A stretch of DNA of 64,000 nt, taken from contig NZ_JQFA01000004.1 in NCBI RefSeq assembly GCF_000763385.1, positions 1,116,001 to 1,180,000 of the forward strand. The letters are read 5' to 3'. Positions 18,084 to 25,901 of this stretch are shown one piece after another (positions within the stretch are counted from its first letter, which is position 1; every line of letters starts with the position of its first letter). The notes beneath the pieces are model-generated. The model ran no database searches, was not told the DNA's origin, and saw only the letters and a list, made by a program, of their open reading frames with translations. This stretch comes from Leptolyngbya sp. KIOST-1. GTDB taxonomy: Bacteria > Cyanobacteriota > Cyanobacteriia > Phormidesmidales > Phormidesmidaceae. The position numbers and the translations under genes are program-made.

Positions 18084-18712
18084 TGCTGGCAACCGAAGAA
18101 CTCACTGAGGCCCAGTGGCAGATTGCCGATGCGATCGCCCGGCAGCTAGTGATTGAAGGTACAGATGTGAATGAGTTCCGCAAAGCGATTAGCTATTTGC
18201 GCGATCGCCAGGATGAGTCAGACGCTGGCAAGAAGTTTTTTGACTATTTGAAGACACTGGCGCGTCATGGCAATGCGATTGGCCACAGCAAGCGAACACA
18301 GGGCTACTACCAAAGCCTAGATGCAGTGTGTAGTCAGTTTTTAGAGAACTATAAAGATGATGCCCCCAGAACGCTGCACATTTTGAGCTGGGCGGCTCGC
18401 CTGGTGCAGTACTACGACAAAGGAGTACCGACTGGGGAAATCGAGAAGCCCACTGTTTTTGTGTCAGAGCGAGAAGCAGAGATTAAGGCTATAACCGAAG
18501 CTCACAAATTTGAAGTAGGGCAGGAACTTGAAGCAGTTGTCACAACTATAAAGAACAGTAAAGTAACCTATGAAATTTTGGGGAGCATTAAGCTTACTCA
18601 AAGAGAGCCAAAAATAGCAGATAAGGTACATGAAGGGCAAGCTCTTAAGGTAGCGGTTGCTGAGCTGAAGGAAAATGGATCAATCAAAAAAGTGAAAGCT
18701 GCTATAAACTAG
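18083..18712 (+). CDS. Type III operon protein of unknown function (helical plus OB/TRAM-like domain)
   Basis: 209 residues, not a family I can name with certainty. The N-terminal 130 residues are helical (YLRDRQDESDAGKKFFDYLK, HILSWAARLVQYY). The last 70 form a beta-rich segment beginning FEVGQELEAVVTTIKNSKVT and ending LKENGSIKKVKAAI, which reads like a TRAM/OB nucleic-acid-binding domain. I recall such proteins in other cyanobacterial type III clusters. Translation is coupled to the RAMP upstream (TAATG). It may be a second small subunit or an RNA-binding accessory. Confidence 0.6.
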   Translation: MLATEELTEAQWQIADAIARQLVIEGTDVNEFRKAISYLRDRQDESDAGKKFFDYLKTLARHGNAIGHSKRTQGYYQSLDAVCSQFLENYKDDAPRTLHILSWAARLVQYYDKGVPTGEIEKPTVFVSEREAEIKAITEAHKFEVGQELEAVVTTIKNSKVTYEILGSIKLTQREPKIADKVHEGQALKVAVAELKENGSIKKVKAAIN

Positions 18713-18748
18713 CTTTGAACGACTTCACAACAGCATGAAAACATAAAA

Positions 18749-18930
18749 ATGCAGCTAATAATCTCGGGCAATCCCAACATAAAATCAATTCAAAAGGTAG
18801 TGTATCTGGCAAACAAATTTTATTCTATGAAAATCACAAACGTGCTTTTCATAGACAATGTTTCTTCTGTAGAAGATGAAGAAGGAAATCAAGTTCGTCA
18901 AGGATCTATTTTCGATCAGCAAGGTAATTC
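18749..18930 (+). pseudogene. CARF-HEPN ribonuclease gene (Csm6/Csx1-like), segment 1 of 3: CARF N-terminus
   Basis: Segment 1 of a gene interrupted by two transposons. It starts with ATG 36 bases after the III-D operon and encodes MQLIISGNPNIKSIQKVVYL, a first beta-strand and helix of CARF type. At 18930 it meets an IS66-type end; the 8 bases GGTAATTC (18923-18930) are repeated at 21083-21090 on the other side. Joining 18749-18930, 21091-21847 and 25794-25901 gives one open frame of 348 residues plus stop: a CARF domain (about 1-150, with VVDLTNGDKYISSTLY near 110) and a C-terminal HEPN domain with RNISSH. Such proteins are ribonucleases switched on by cyclic oligoadenylate from Cas10. The segment is much richer in AT than cas10, suggesting separate acquisition. 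Confidence 0.8.
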
Positions 18931-18953
18931 GTAAGCGTCCCTCATCGAACTTT

Positions 18954-19530
18954 CTAAGCTAGAGAGAGAGGCTGACCATGAGCCTCCAGAGAGTCCTCCT
19001 GCTCGGGCTCAAATTGAGGAAGTAAAGATGGCGCGGGCCGGTTCAACCGAGCGGCGGCACAGGTTTGACTGAGGAAGGCCAAGACATTGCGATGCTGAGC
19101 CTTCAAGGAGGTGACCACCGTCAGCATGCGCGAGACAAACTGACTTCCTCCATGAGACTGGGAGCCAAAACTGGTGCGCCGCCAGATCACCGCTGGACGC
19201 AACGCCCGCTCAGCAGCATTGTTGGTCGGCTCCACCCCTGGGGTCTGCACAAACGTCCAAAGGGCGGGTTCTACCTGTAAGAGTTGCTGGCAGGTGCGGA
19301 TGGTTTTAGCTAGCGGCGTCTTTTCGGCGATGGCGATAGGCAGGGCTGTCGCCGCAACGAGTTCAGCCTTAAAGCCAGCCCGCAAGGGTTTGACGAACTC
19401 GATAAAGTCGGAGCGTACCAAGGTGCCATCACGCACCCGGTGCCACCAGCGAAATAATCGCCGCTGCCGCCTCAGCAGCGCCCCAATCAGGGTTGTTGCT
19501 GTTGGGTGAAAGGCAGGGTTCACCCAACCT
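18954..19530 (-). pseudogene. IS66 family transposase, C-terminal fragment
   Basis: About 190 residues with the C-terminal IS66 signature VEPTNNAAERALRPAVIWRR then TSFGSQSHGGSQFVSRMLTV, including the last catalytic Glu (NNAAER). An intact protein has about 500 residues; the N-terminal zinc-binding and DDE-core portions are missing and no start is recognisable. The coding end is 23 bases from the element end, as in complete IS66 copies. The inverted repeat GTTGGGTGAA / TTCACCCAAC at 19501-19528 lies near the break. Confidence 0.85.
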
Positions 19531-19535
19531 CCGAG

Positions 19536-19553
19536 AGCCCAAATTTTTGGGCT
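19536..19553 (-). terminator. Terminator-like hairpin after the 95-residue gene
   Basis: AGCCCAAA-TT-TTTGGGCT is a perfect 8-bp stem located 20 bases after the stop of the minus-strand gene 19574-19861. The U tract after the stem is weak, so the strength is uncertain. Confidence 0.45.
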
Positions 19554-19573
19554 TGACGCTGCCCTAGATAAAA

Positions 19574-19861
19574 CTACTTGCCGCCGTAGAAATAGGCGAT
19601 CTCTTTGTCTTTGAGAGGGGCAAAGTCGGCGGCAGCCAGCATGGCGTTCAGCTCATCCTGGGAAAAATGCTTGGCCCCAATTCGCACAATCCGCGATCGC
19701 ATGGAGTTGGAGACACCGCTGCGCTGCCGCCCGGCTTCTTTCGCCATTACCTGGTGGTAGAGGTCGAGCTTGGCAGGGGGAATGGGGGTGCCGTCGAGAT
19801 CGATGCCGGCTGCGATCGCGGCATCAACGGCATCGGCCCCGGTGGTGGGAGTCTGAGACAT
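19574..19861 (-). CDS. Small conserved hypothetical protein (passenger)
   Basis: 95 residues starting MSQTPTTGADAVDAAIAAGI, with repeated Ala/Asp helical content and a conserved-looking end FAPLKDKEIAYFYGGK. The composition and HIP1 content are like the host chromosome, unlike the AT-rich gene into which the element inserted, so it appears to be a captured chromosomal gene. I do not recognise the family. Confidence 0.6.
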   Translation of the reverse strand: MSQTPTTGADAVDAAIAAGIDLDGTPIPPAKLDLYHQVMAKEAGRQRSGVSNSMRSRIVRIGAKHFSQDELNAMLAAADFAPLKDKEIAYFYGGK

Positions 19862-19917
19862 GGCGGTTTCTGCTAGGTGAATCGTCTCAAGATCCTACCA
19901 GACCGCGATCCCCGTCG

Positions 19918-20625
19918 TCAGGACGGAACCGCCGCAACCGGCTGATGGCCCTCAATTTCTTTGACCACGCGGGTTTTGCTGGCCCGCAGGTGCTGGGTGA
20001 TGGCGCTGACGGCCACCTCCGAGTTGCGGCTGAGGATGGCCTCGTAGATCTGGCGGTGCTCCAGGCGAATATCGAGCACGTTGGGGTTTTGCTGGAGGGT
20101 CTGGATCCGCAGCAGGGCCATGGCGTCAAACAGTGAATCGAGCAGCGACACCAGCCGCCGATTGCCCGAGCTTTCGGCAATCAGGTGGTGAAACTGGTAG
20201 TCCACGTTGAGCAGCCCTTCGGGGGAGAGGCTGCCGTGGCTGTTGGCGGTGGCCCCCTCGGCCTGGGCCACGCAGAGGGCAATTGCCTCCAGCTGCTCCG
20301 CTGTGGCGTGGGTACAGGCCCCGGCCACCGCCAGGGCCTCCAGGGCCAGCCGACAGTCGTAGAGTTCTTCGGCATCGGCGGCAGTAATGGTGGTCCCCCG
20401 CAGCCCGCCGCTGACATCGGCGGTAACCAGCCCGTCCTGCTGGAGCTGGCGCAGCGCCTCGCGCAGGGGGGTGCGGCTCACCTGCAGCCACTCGGCCAAC
20501 TGGGTTTCAACCAGGCGATCGCCTGGGGAGAGGTCGCCGGTCAAAATCGCCGAACGCAGCGCGTGGTACACCTGCTCGTAGAGCGACTTGCTGCGGTTGA
20601 TGATCGGTGAAGAGGATAGAATCAC
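19918..20625 (-). CDS. GntR family (FCD/FadR-type) transcriptional regulator, passenger
   Basis: 235 residues. The N-terminal winged helix is clear: SLYEQVYHALRSAILTGDLS, GDRLVETQLAEWLQVSRTPL and REALRQLQQDGLV (residues 14-70). The C-terminal helical FCD effector domain carries RLALEALAVAGAC and FHHLIAESSGNRRLVSLLDS with metal-binding His. It looks complete and in frame. It sits inside an IS66-type element, away from any metabolic operon it might control, so its target cannot be guessed. The intact reading frame suggests recent capture or retained function. Confidence 0.85.
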   Translation of the reverse strand: MILSSSPIINRSKSLYEQVYHALRSAILTGDLSPGDRLVETQLAEWLQVSRTPLREALRQLQQDGLVTADVSGGLRGTTITAADAEELYDCRLALEALAVAGACTHATAEQLEAIALCVAQAEGATANSHGSLSPEGLLNVDYQFHHLIAESSGNRRLVSLLDSLFDAMALLRIQTLQQNPNVLDIRLEHRQIYEAILSRNSEVAVSAITQHLRASKTRVVKEIEGHQPVAAVPS

Positions 20626-20741
20626 AGGGGGTTTAACCTCTGGCGCAGGTGGAACACTGGCCGATGCCAGTGTACTGAATTTCTATAGACACCCAACCCT
20701 TCTTGCGCTATCCCCAGGGCATGGTGCCTGGGGCTAAGGCG

Positions 20742-20957
20742 CTATGCGGCGACTTCAATGTAGGCGGAGGTGGTAGAAGGTTGCGGAACGTCTAAGCCTT
20801 CTAGCTTGAGGCTTTCGAGATGAAACTCGATCGCTTCACGCATGTTGCTTTCTACCTCAGCCCGAGTCGTCCCAGTCGAAATACAGCCCGGTAAATCGGG
20901 GGAATAGGCCGAAAAGCCTGTCTCAGTTGGTTCAATGACGATCAAATATTGAGTCAC
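20742..20957 (-). CDS. hicB: HicB family antitoxin
   Basis: 71 residues starting at GTG (MTQYLIVIEPTETGFSAYSP), with DLPGCISTGTTRAEVESNMR and EAIEFHLESL, the degraded RNase H fold of short HicB proteins. HicB normally neutralises the mRNA interferase HicA. No hicA is next to it: upstream, toward the element end, only about 125 bp remain. The GTG overlaps a TGA in another frame, which hints at a translationally coupled upstream gene that has been lost. Confidence 0.8.
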   Translation of the reverse strand: MTQYLIVIEPTETGFSAYSPDLPGCISTGTTRAEVESNMREAIEFHLESLKLEGLDVPQPSTTSAYIEVAA

Positions 20958-21090
20958 GACTTAATTCCCGGTTGTTGCAAACTCGGATTCCAGCTATCTC
21001 GATCTCGTCGCTCATCGCTTCACCTTACCGGGACTCCTAGCCCAAAATCCCTAAGCCTTCGTTAAATTCCTGGGACGGTTACGGTAATTC

Positions 21091-21847
21091 TATTGAGGGA
21101 GAGCGCAATGAGATAGTAAGACATTATATAGATAGTGTTTCTATTGAGTCAACGCTGGTAGAAAGGAATGAACTACACCAAGCAATCCCTAGAATTCTGA
21201 GCGAAAAGTTGAAGTTTTATAATCGATCACAAATAGTTGTTGATCTAACCAATGGAGACAAATATATTTCAAGCACTCTGTATGCATCTGCAAGTTTGTC
21301 CCAGATAGAGAACTTGTTTTTCTTGGTTGTGAATCGGGATAAATTTAATACTCCACCGGAAGAGCTCTCTGACAATGATTACAGAATCGACGTTATTTCT
21401 CCACTGAGCAACTTGGAAAGCATCGGGAAATACACTTTTTTTGAAATTTTTTACTACAAAGAAAAAATTTCTGAGTTGACGGCGAAATTCAGTGATGTAG
21501 AATTCAAGAGTAGTTTCTTGAGGAATCAGCTAAAGTTGCAATTAGAAAGCTGTATTGACAGCTATTTTCTAGAGCAATATCCTGATGCTATTGCTAAAAT
21601 CAGCCAAATAATCGAAGAAATTTCTCTTGAAATTCCTGATCAAATAAAGCAGATCGCTGCAGGGGAGATAAAAGAGAAGACCTCCCTTAAGACTTTGGAT
21701 GACTCCATTAAATGGCTAAGGAGTTATTTTTGTGAACCTCTTCGAGGCAAGCGAAATAAAAGCCTTTCTGAATATGAGCAGCAATTGAAAGAACTGCAAA
21801 CCTGTGACAAACTTATGGATCTGGTCAGGGTACACAGAAACATAAGC
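21091..21847 (+). pseudogene. CARF-HEPN ribonuclease gene, segment 2 of 3
   Basis: Encodes the end of the CARF domain (VVDLTNGDKYISSTLYASAS, the beta-strand and ligand-binding Thr/Lys region), a linker, and most of the HEPN helices up to VRVHRNIS, where the second element interrupts. The first codon is completed by the last two bases of segment 1 (Q-G-N-S-I-E-G). The natural ORF read from a TTG at 21209 to 21907 runs into transposon sequence at its end, so its last 20 residues are not genuine. GC content is low compared with both flanking inserts. Confidence 0.8.
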
Positions 21848-21918
21848 GGGAGCATGTCAGGTTTGCAAGGTCGGCTGAAACAGGTGAGGATGCAAGTGTT
21901 GACCTAAAGGCCTAACTG

Positions 21919-22020
21919 ATGACCCCTGAGAAAGCCACCCAACTCAAAACTCATCTCGCAGCAATCGCTCAATTGCTCTACGAGGAGAGCGATCCGGCTG
22001 ACATGCAGACTCTAGAAATC
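21919..22020 (+). pseudogene. ISKra4 family transposase, N-terminal fragment
   Basis: Starts MTPEKATQLKTHLAAIAQLL and continues YEESDPADMQTLE before the reading frame enters metI sequence. The start resembles ISKra4 transposases of cyanobacteria (MTPE...ILYE...). It lies 71 bases inside the left end of the element, a normal distance. The matching C-terminus is at 25563-25775. Confidence 0.65.
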
Positions 22021-22205
22021 ACCACGGTGAACAGCATCACCCGCGTATCAAAGCGCTGAAAGCCGTAGCGAATGGCCAGATCGCCCAGCCCGCCGCCGCC
22101 GACTACCCCCGCCATGGCTGAGTTGCCAATCAGGCTGATCACCATCAGGGTGAGGCCCAGCACCAGGGCGGGCAGCGACTCTGGAATCAGCACATTGCGG
22201 ACGAC
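22021..22205 (-). pseudogene. metI: Methionine ABC transporter permease (metI), internal fragment
   Basis: Encodes VVRNVLIPESLPALVLGLTL then MVISLIGNSAMAGVVGGGGL and IRYGFQRFDTRVML, the EAA loop and last membrane helices of MetI-type permeases for D-methionine. Both ends are missing: the N-terminal two thirds toward 22205 and the last residues at 22020. It is fused out of frame to the porin gene. Confidence 0.8.
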
Positions 22206-22215
22206 TGGCAGTGGG

Positions 22216-23493
22216 TAGTTGACCACCGTACACGCCAAATCTTGCGCCTTCCACCAGGAAGTTGTTGATCCCGAGACCCGCCGTCCAGCTAAAGTCGTCT
22301 CCCCCGGTGAACGAGGTAAACGCCCCGTGGCCAGCGATAAAGAACCCGCCAAAGTTGAGGTTCACCAGCCCTGCAAAGGTATCGGTGGCGGTGGGAACCG
22401 CAAAGCCAGCGGCCGCACCATCACTGTGCAGATAGGCCGCCGCTAAATTGAGAATTCCAGCGTTGACCAGATTAAGCTGAGCGATGTAGCTCTGGTTTCG
22501 GGCAGCGGCAATACCAACGGCAGGGTTGGTAGCACCGCCAGGATTCGAAGCGGTGTAGCCCAAGTCCAGAATCAGGTTGTCGGTGAAGGCGATGTTCAGG
22601 CCAACGCCAGCACCGTTAGACGTGCTGCCAAAGGTGTCATAGAACTGAACGCGACCCGCGTTGGCCACGGAAGGGCCATCGAAGGGGCGGGTAGCGGGGT
22701 TTACCCAGTCCCTGCCAGCGTTGCCTCGCGCAGAAACAGTAGCATTGATGCGGTTGCCGAGGGGAAAGCTGTAGGCGAAGGTGGTGACATCGACGTTAAA
22801 GCCACCGCCAGCAGCGGTAGCTAGACCGCCCAGAGGGTTGCCGGGGCCACCCGTGATAGCGTTACCATCCCCGGCCTGTAGACGAATGCGCAGGCGATCG
22901 CGACCGGAAAAACTCGTGTCAAAGTTCAGACGAGCCCGAGAGGCAACACTGGTGCTGGTTTCGGGAGCCAGGGTGTCAAAGGGCGTGATTAAGTTGAATA
23001 CCGCCTCACCGCGCAGTTTGGTGGTAGTCGAGAACTGCTGAGCCCGCAGGGTCGCGGTTTCGGCTTCCAGAGCATCGACACGACCGCGCAGGGTGGCCAA
23101 TTCGGCTTGGAACTCTTGCTGTAGGCGGCGGATGGCAGCCAAATCTTCGGGGTCAATGCCCGATTGGGCAATCAGGGTAGCGATCACATCCAGGCAGGCG
23201 TTCAGACCGGCAGCAAACTCAAAGCGGGTCAGGGCACGCTGACCCCGGAAGGTGCGATCGGGATAACCCTGGATGCAGCCATAGTTCTCCACTAGGCTTT
23301 GCAGCGCTTGGAAGGCCCAGTCCGAGGGCAGCACGTCGGTCAGTTCCGACACGCTGGTGATCTGAGCCAGTTGAATCGGCTCTTGATCGAAGCTGCCGAC
23401 CTGGAGGGGCTGGGACTCGGCTGCGATCGCCGCACCCGACACCGCCACAGCAGCAGGCACCGCCAGCAGCGATTGCCACAGTAATTTAACCAT
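22216..23493 (-). pseudogene. SLH-domain OprB-type outer-membrane porin, C-terminally truncated
   Basis: About 420 residues of a cyanobacterial porin: signal peptide (LLWQSLLAVPAAVAVSGAAI AAES), SLH domain around 50-110 (VSELTDVLPSDWAFQALQSL then YPDRTFRGQRALTRFEFAAG), a coiled coil near 115-150, and beta-barrel strands. Intact proteins of the family end with an aromatic C-terminus after about 500-550 residues; here the barrel stops after FLVEGARFGVYGG and the frame continues into metI DNA. The 200 bp upstream (23494-23694) are non-coding and AT-rich, probably its native promoter. A truncated barrel is unlikely to insert in the outer membrane. Confidence 0.8.
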
Positions 23494-23694
23494 TCGTTTT
23501 CCTCACACCATAGATAGATACGTTGGCGGGGCAAATATGCCCTGAATCAAATTCAAATAGATTGCAAATAAAATAGAAATATCTGGAGATACAAATACAA
23601 GCAATTTAGTTGCAAACCTCCCCAACCTGCGGGCTGCCCTTAGAGCGCGCTGCCTCCAGAACACCCCCCACCCCTACCCCATCACGCCAGTCCC

Positions 23695-24280
23695 TCAGTA
23701 AAGACCGACCAGCAACTCCTCCGTAGCGGCCCGCAGGGCAGTGGCGGCTCCGGCACTCATGTCGCGGGGGGCGCAGATGCGGTTGCGCAGGTAGGCATAG
23801 GTCATGGCTCCGATCGCGGCGATCGCCACCGCCTGGGGCGTCGATGTCTCTGCCCCCCCGGTGGCACCGCCGATGACGGGTTCATCCCCTCGCAGCAAGT
23901 GGGCGGCCAGGTGGCGCAGGTGGGTATCGACAATGTCGCCCAGGGCCAGATCGGTGATGGCCAGGGCCTGTACCCCAGAATTTTTGAGGATGTCGGCGAT
24001 CGCCGCCTCGCGGTTGTCGGCCAGTCGCTCCGCCGCCTCCGCCCGGTAGGCCAAGTCGGCGCTGTCTTCGGGGTGGAGGGGCAGGGGTTGCCCCGTGGGT
24101 TCCAGGCCAAAGCGACGGCGCAGCAGCAGCACATTAGTGGTGTCGTCGGAGCGCACCCGGTGGTAGGCAGGGCGGCGGCGCAGGGCCGTAAACCAGGCAT
24201 TGAGGCGCGGGTAGCGGGGGTTGCCCCTGAGGCTGTAGCCCCGGTAGACTGGCCCGCACGCCGCCAGCGCCCGCCGTGCG
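23695..24280 (-). pseudogene. Glutathione S-transferase family protein, C-terminal fragment
   Basis: About 190 residues including YRGYSLRGNPRYPRLNAWFT and ALRRRPAYHRVRSDDTTNVL, the C-terminal helical domain of a large cyanobacterial GST, and a helical extension to the natural stop at 23695. The thioredoxin-like N-terminal domain that binds glutathione is absent. The break near 24280 joins it directly to the CHASE2 gene, in a GC-rich stretch where short shared sequence could have guided joining. Confidence 0.7.
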
Positions 24281-24284
24281 GGTC

Positions 24285-25562
24285 TGGCCCTGGGCACCGT
24301 AGGGGGTTGACCAGTAGTCGCCGCCGCTGGGGGCGGTGACGCCGATGAGGATAATGCGATCGCGCAGCCGCTCCAGATTCACCTGCCCATTCAAAAGCTG
24401 CTGGAGAGTAACCGTCGCCGCGATCTGGTCGGGAGCCGCCAGGGCGCGGTAGTTGAGCAATAGCTGGTTGCCGCCGTTGTCGATCCGTTGCAGCCCACCC
24501 GTACGCTGGTTGAGCCGGGGAAACACCACATCGCCAATGTGCAAATTGCCCTGGGCTGTGAAGCCGGGCGATAGTCCAGCCTGGTTGAGGTAGTGAATGG
24601 CCACCAAGGCTGCAAACCCATAGGACGACTGACAGGGCGAAACCGGATCGGGGGTCAGCGTTAGCAGCTGCCGCCTGACCAGGCCGTCAGATTCTTCAAC
24701 AAAGTCGCTGAAGCCGACCTGGGCGAGGGGTAGCTCTGGCGGCGGACTGATGCCGACCGAGCCTGCGATCGCATCCCGGCTTTTGCACAGCCCCACCAGA
24801 TTGGGCTGCTCCAGCGCTGCCACCAGGGCCGGGTCGCTGGCCGGAAAGTCACGGTACAGGTCAAGGCCAACGATTCGGGGCTCACTGTTGGCCAGGATGG
24901 TCAGAGCCTGGTGCAGGGTCGCATCGGCCACCGAACCCCGTCGATTTGGGGCGGTTTGAGATTGAATGTCGTTTTCATCCACCGTCACCACCACCAGGCG
25001 AGGGTCAGGGGTCTCGGCTGGGCGCGATCGCATTAAGGCGTCGTAGGCCCACAGTTCGGCAGGTTGCAGAAGGCCGACCCAGCGCAGGGCTAAAACCGTG
25101 GCGGTGAGGGCCAGGGTTCTCCATACAGTTCGACGCTGGGCGGGTTTTAGTGGAGGCCGCGTCATCGGAGCGGGCTTCACGGGCTGACCCGCTAGCTGGG
25201 GCCAGGTGGGGGGCACCTCCGCCGGATTTTGCACAATCACCGGCAGCCAGGCGGCGCAGCTGCCCAGCTCACTCAGCCCATGGAGCTTTTCGCGGGCTTC
25301 GCGCACGGCGCTGTAGAGCGGTGTGCCCTGGGCGAATGCGGCTAGAAACCCTTTGAGGAATTGGTGGGCGATCGCATCGGGTACCGGCTCCCGCATCACA
25401 ATGGTTTGGGGCAGGTGCAGATCGGCCAGATCCCAGGCCAGCCCCAGCCCGTCGCAGGAGTTCAAAATCGCTAGCTGTAAGCCATTAGTGATGGTGCGTT
25501 GCAGGGCGTATTTGAGCTGCTCAATGGTCAGTGATTCAGTGGGGTTGACCTGGATTTGTAAT
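24285..25562 (-). pseudogene. CHAT-CHASE2 sensor protein, fragment lacking both ends
   Basis: The fragment begins (at 25562, minus strand) inside a CHAT protease-like domain: LAILNSCDGLGLAWDLADLH with the catalytic-Cys element NSCDG, then VPDAIAHQFLKGFLAAFAQG. A membrane helix (LALTATVLALRWVGLL) and a CHASE2 extracellular sensor domain follow (DPRLVVVTVDENDIQSQ; IILIGVTAPSGGDYWSTPYG). The N-terminal part of CHAT and the C-terminal CHASE2 helices are missing. The intact gene would code for a membrane sensor of about 700-800 residues. Confidence 0.75.
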
Positions 25563-25775
25563 TACCTCCGCAAGCATCGCCACCGCATTGTCAATTATGA
25601 CTATTATCAACGCGAGCAAATCTGCTCGATTGGCTCAGGGGCGGTTGAATCGGCTATCAAGCAAATCAGCCGCAGAGTCAAAATCTCAGGGGCCCAGTGG
25701 AATGAGGACAATGTTCCCCAGGTGCTGGCCCATCGTTGTGCTTATCTCAATGGAGCCATTGGGTTACAAAGGTGA
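25563..25775 (+). pseudogene. ISKra4 family transposase, C-terminal fragment
   Basis: Encodes YLRKHRHRIVNYDYYQREQI then CSIGSGAVESAIKQISRRVK and ISGAQWNEDNVPQVLAHRCA, the conserved end of ISKra4-type transposases with the catalytic Glu in GSGAVES. The stop at 25775 lies 9 bases from the element end. The N-terminal part at 21919 would restore a transposase only if about 3.5 kb of intervening DNA were absent and the missing centre were present. Confidence 0.8.
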
Positions 25776-25793
25776 CATGCTCCCAACATAAGC

Positions 25794-25901
25794 TCTCATC
25801 CCTATGATTTTCTGAGAGGAAAGGATGAAGCGAGATTAGTTATTAATACATCACTATACGTTCTTGAACGAGTCGAAAAAACTAGGATTTTCTCCGAATG
25901 A
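25794..25901 (+). pseudogene. CARF-HEPN ribonuclease gene, segment 3 of 3: end of HEPN
   Basis: Starting right after the second copy of AACATAAGC, the frame continues SSHPYDFLRGKDEARLVINT and SLYVLERVEKTRIFSE to a TGA at 25899-25901. Joined to segment 2 it completes the motif R-N-I-S-S-H, the R-x4-H catalytic motif of HEPN ribonucleases. The TGA overlaps the ATG of the mCpol gene (ATGA at 25898), showing the two genes were translationally coupled. Confidence 0.8.

Larger units (their letters stand above)
18931..21082. mobile_element. IS66-type mobile element with passenger genes, inserted in the CARF-HEPN gene
   Basis: 2152 bp. The left end reads GTAAGCGTCCC and the right end, reversed, GTAACCGTCCC (10 of 11 identical), the usual IS66 family terminus. 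Direct repeats of 8 bp (GGTAATTC at 18923-18930 and 21083-21090) flank it, the target-duplication size of IS66 elements, so the whole segment was inserted as one unit or evolved inside one. Inside are only the C-terminal third of the transposase (18954-19530) and three ordinary genes (95-residue protein, GntR regulator, HicB). No other IS66 genes remain, so it would need a helper transposase. Confidence 0.85.
21848..25784. mobile_element. ISKra4-type element carrying chromosomal gene fragments, inserted in the HEPN domain
   Basis: 3937 bp. Left end GGGAGCATGTCAGGTTTGCA and right end reversed GGGAGCATGTCACCTTTGTA agree at the first 12 bases and at most of the next 8. A 9-bp direct repeat AACATAAGC (21839-21847 and 25785-25793) flanks the element. 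Inside, only the first about 33 codons and the last about 70 codons of a plus-strand transposase remain at the two edges. Between them, 22021-25562, lie pieces of four unrelated chromosomal genes, all on the minus strand and three of them joined within coding sequence. It is either a real composite capture or an assembly that took a wrong path through IS copies. Confidence 0.8.

Noticed and set aside
21209-21907. A normal hypothetical gene starting at TTG 21209
   Set aside because: Homologous coding sequence continues upstream to the transposon junction at 21091, and the last 60 bases are transposon sequence, so it is an interrupted segment.
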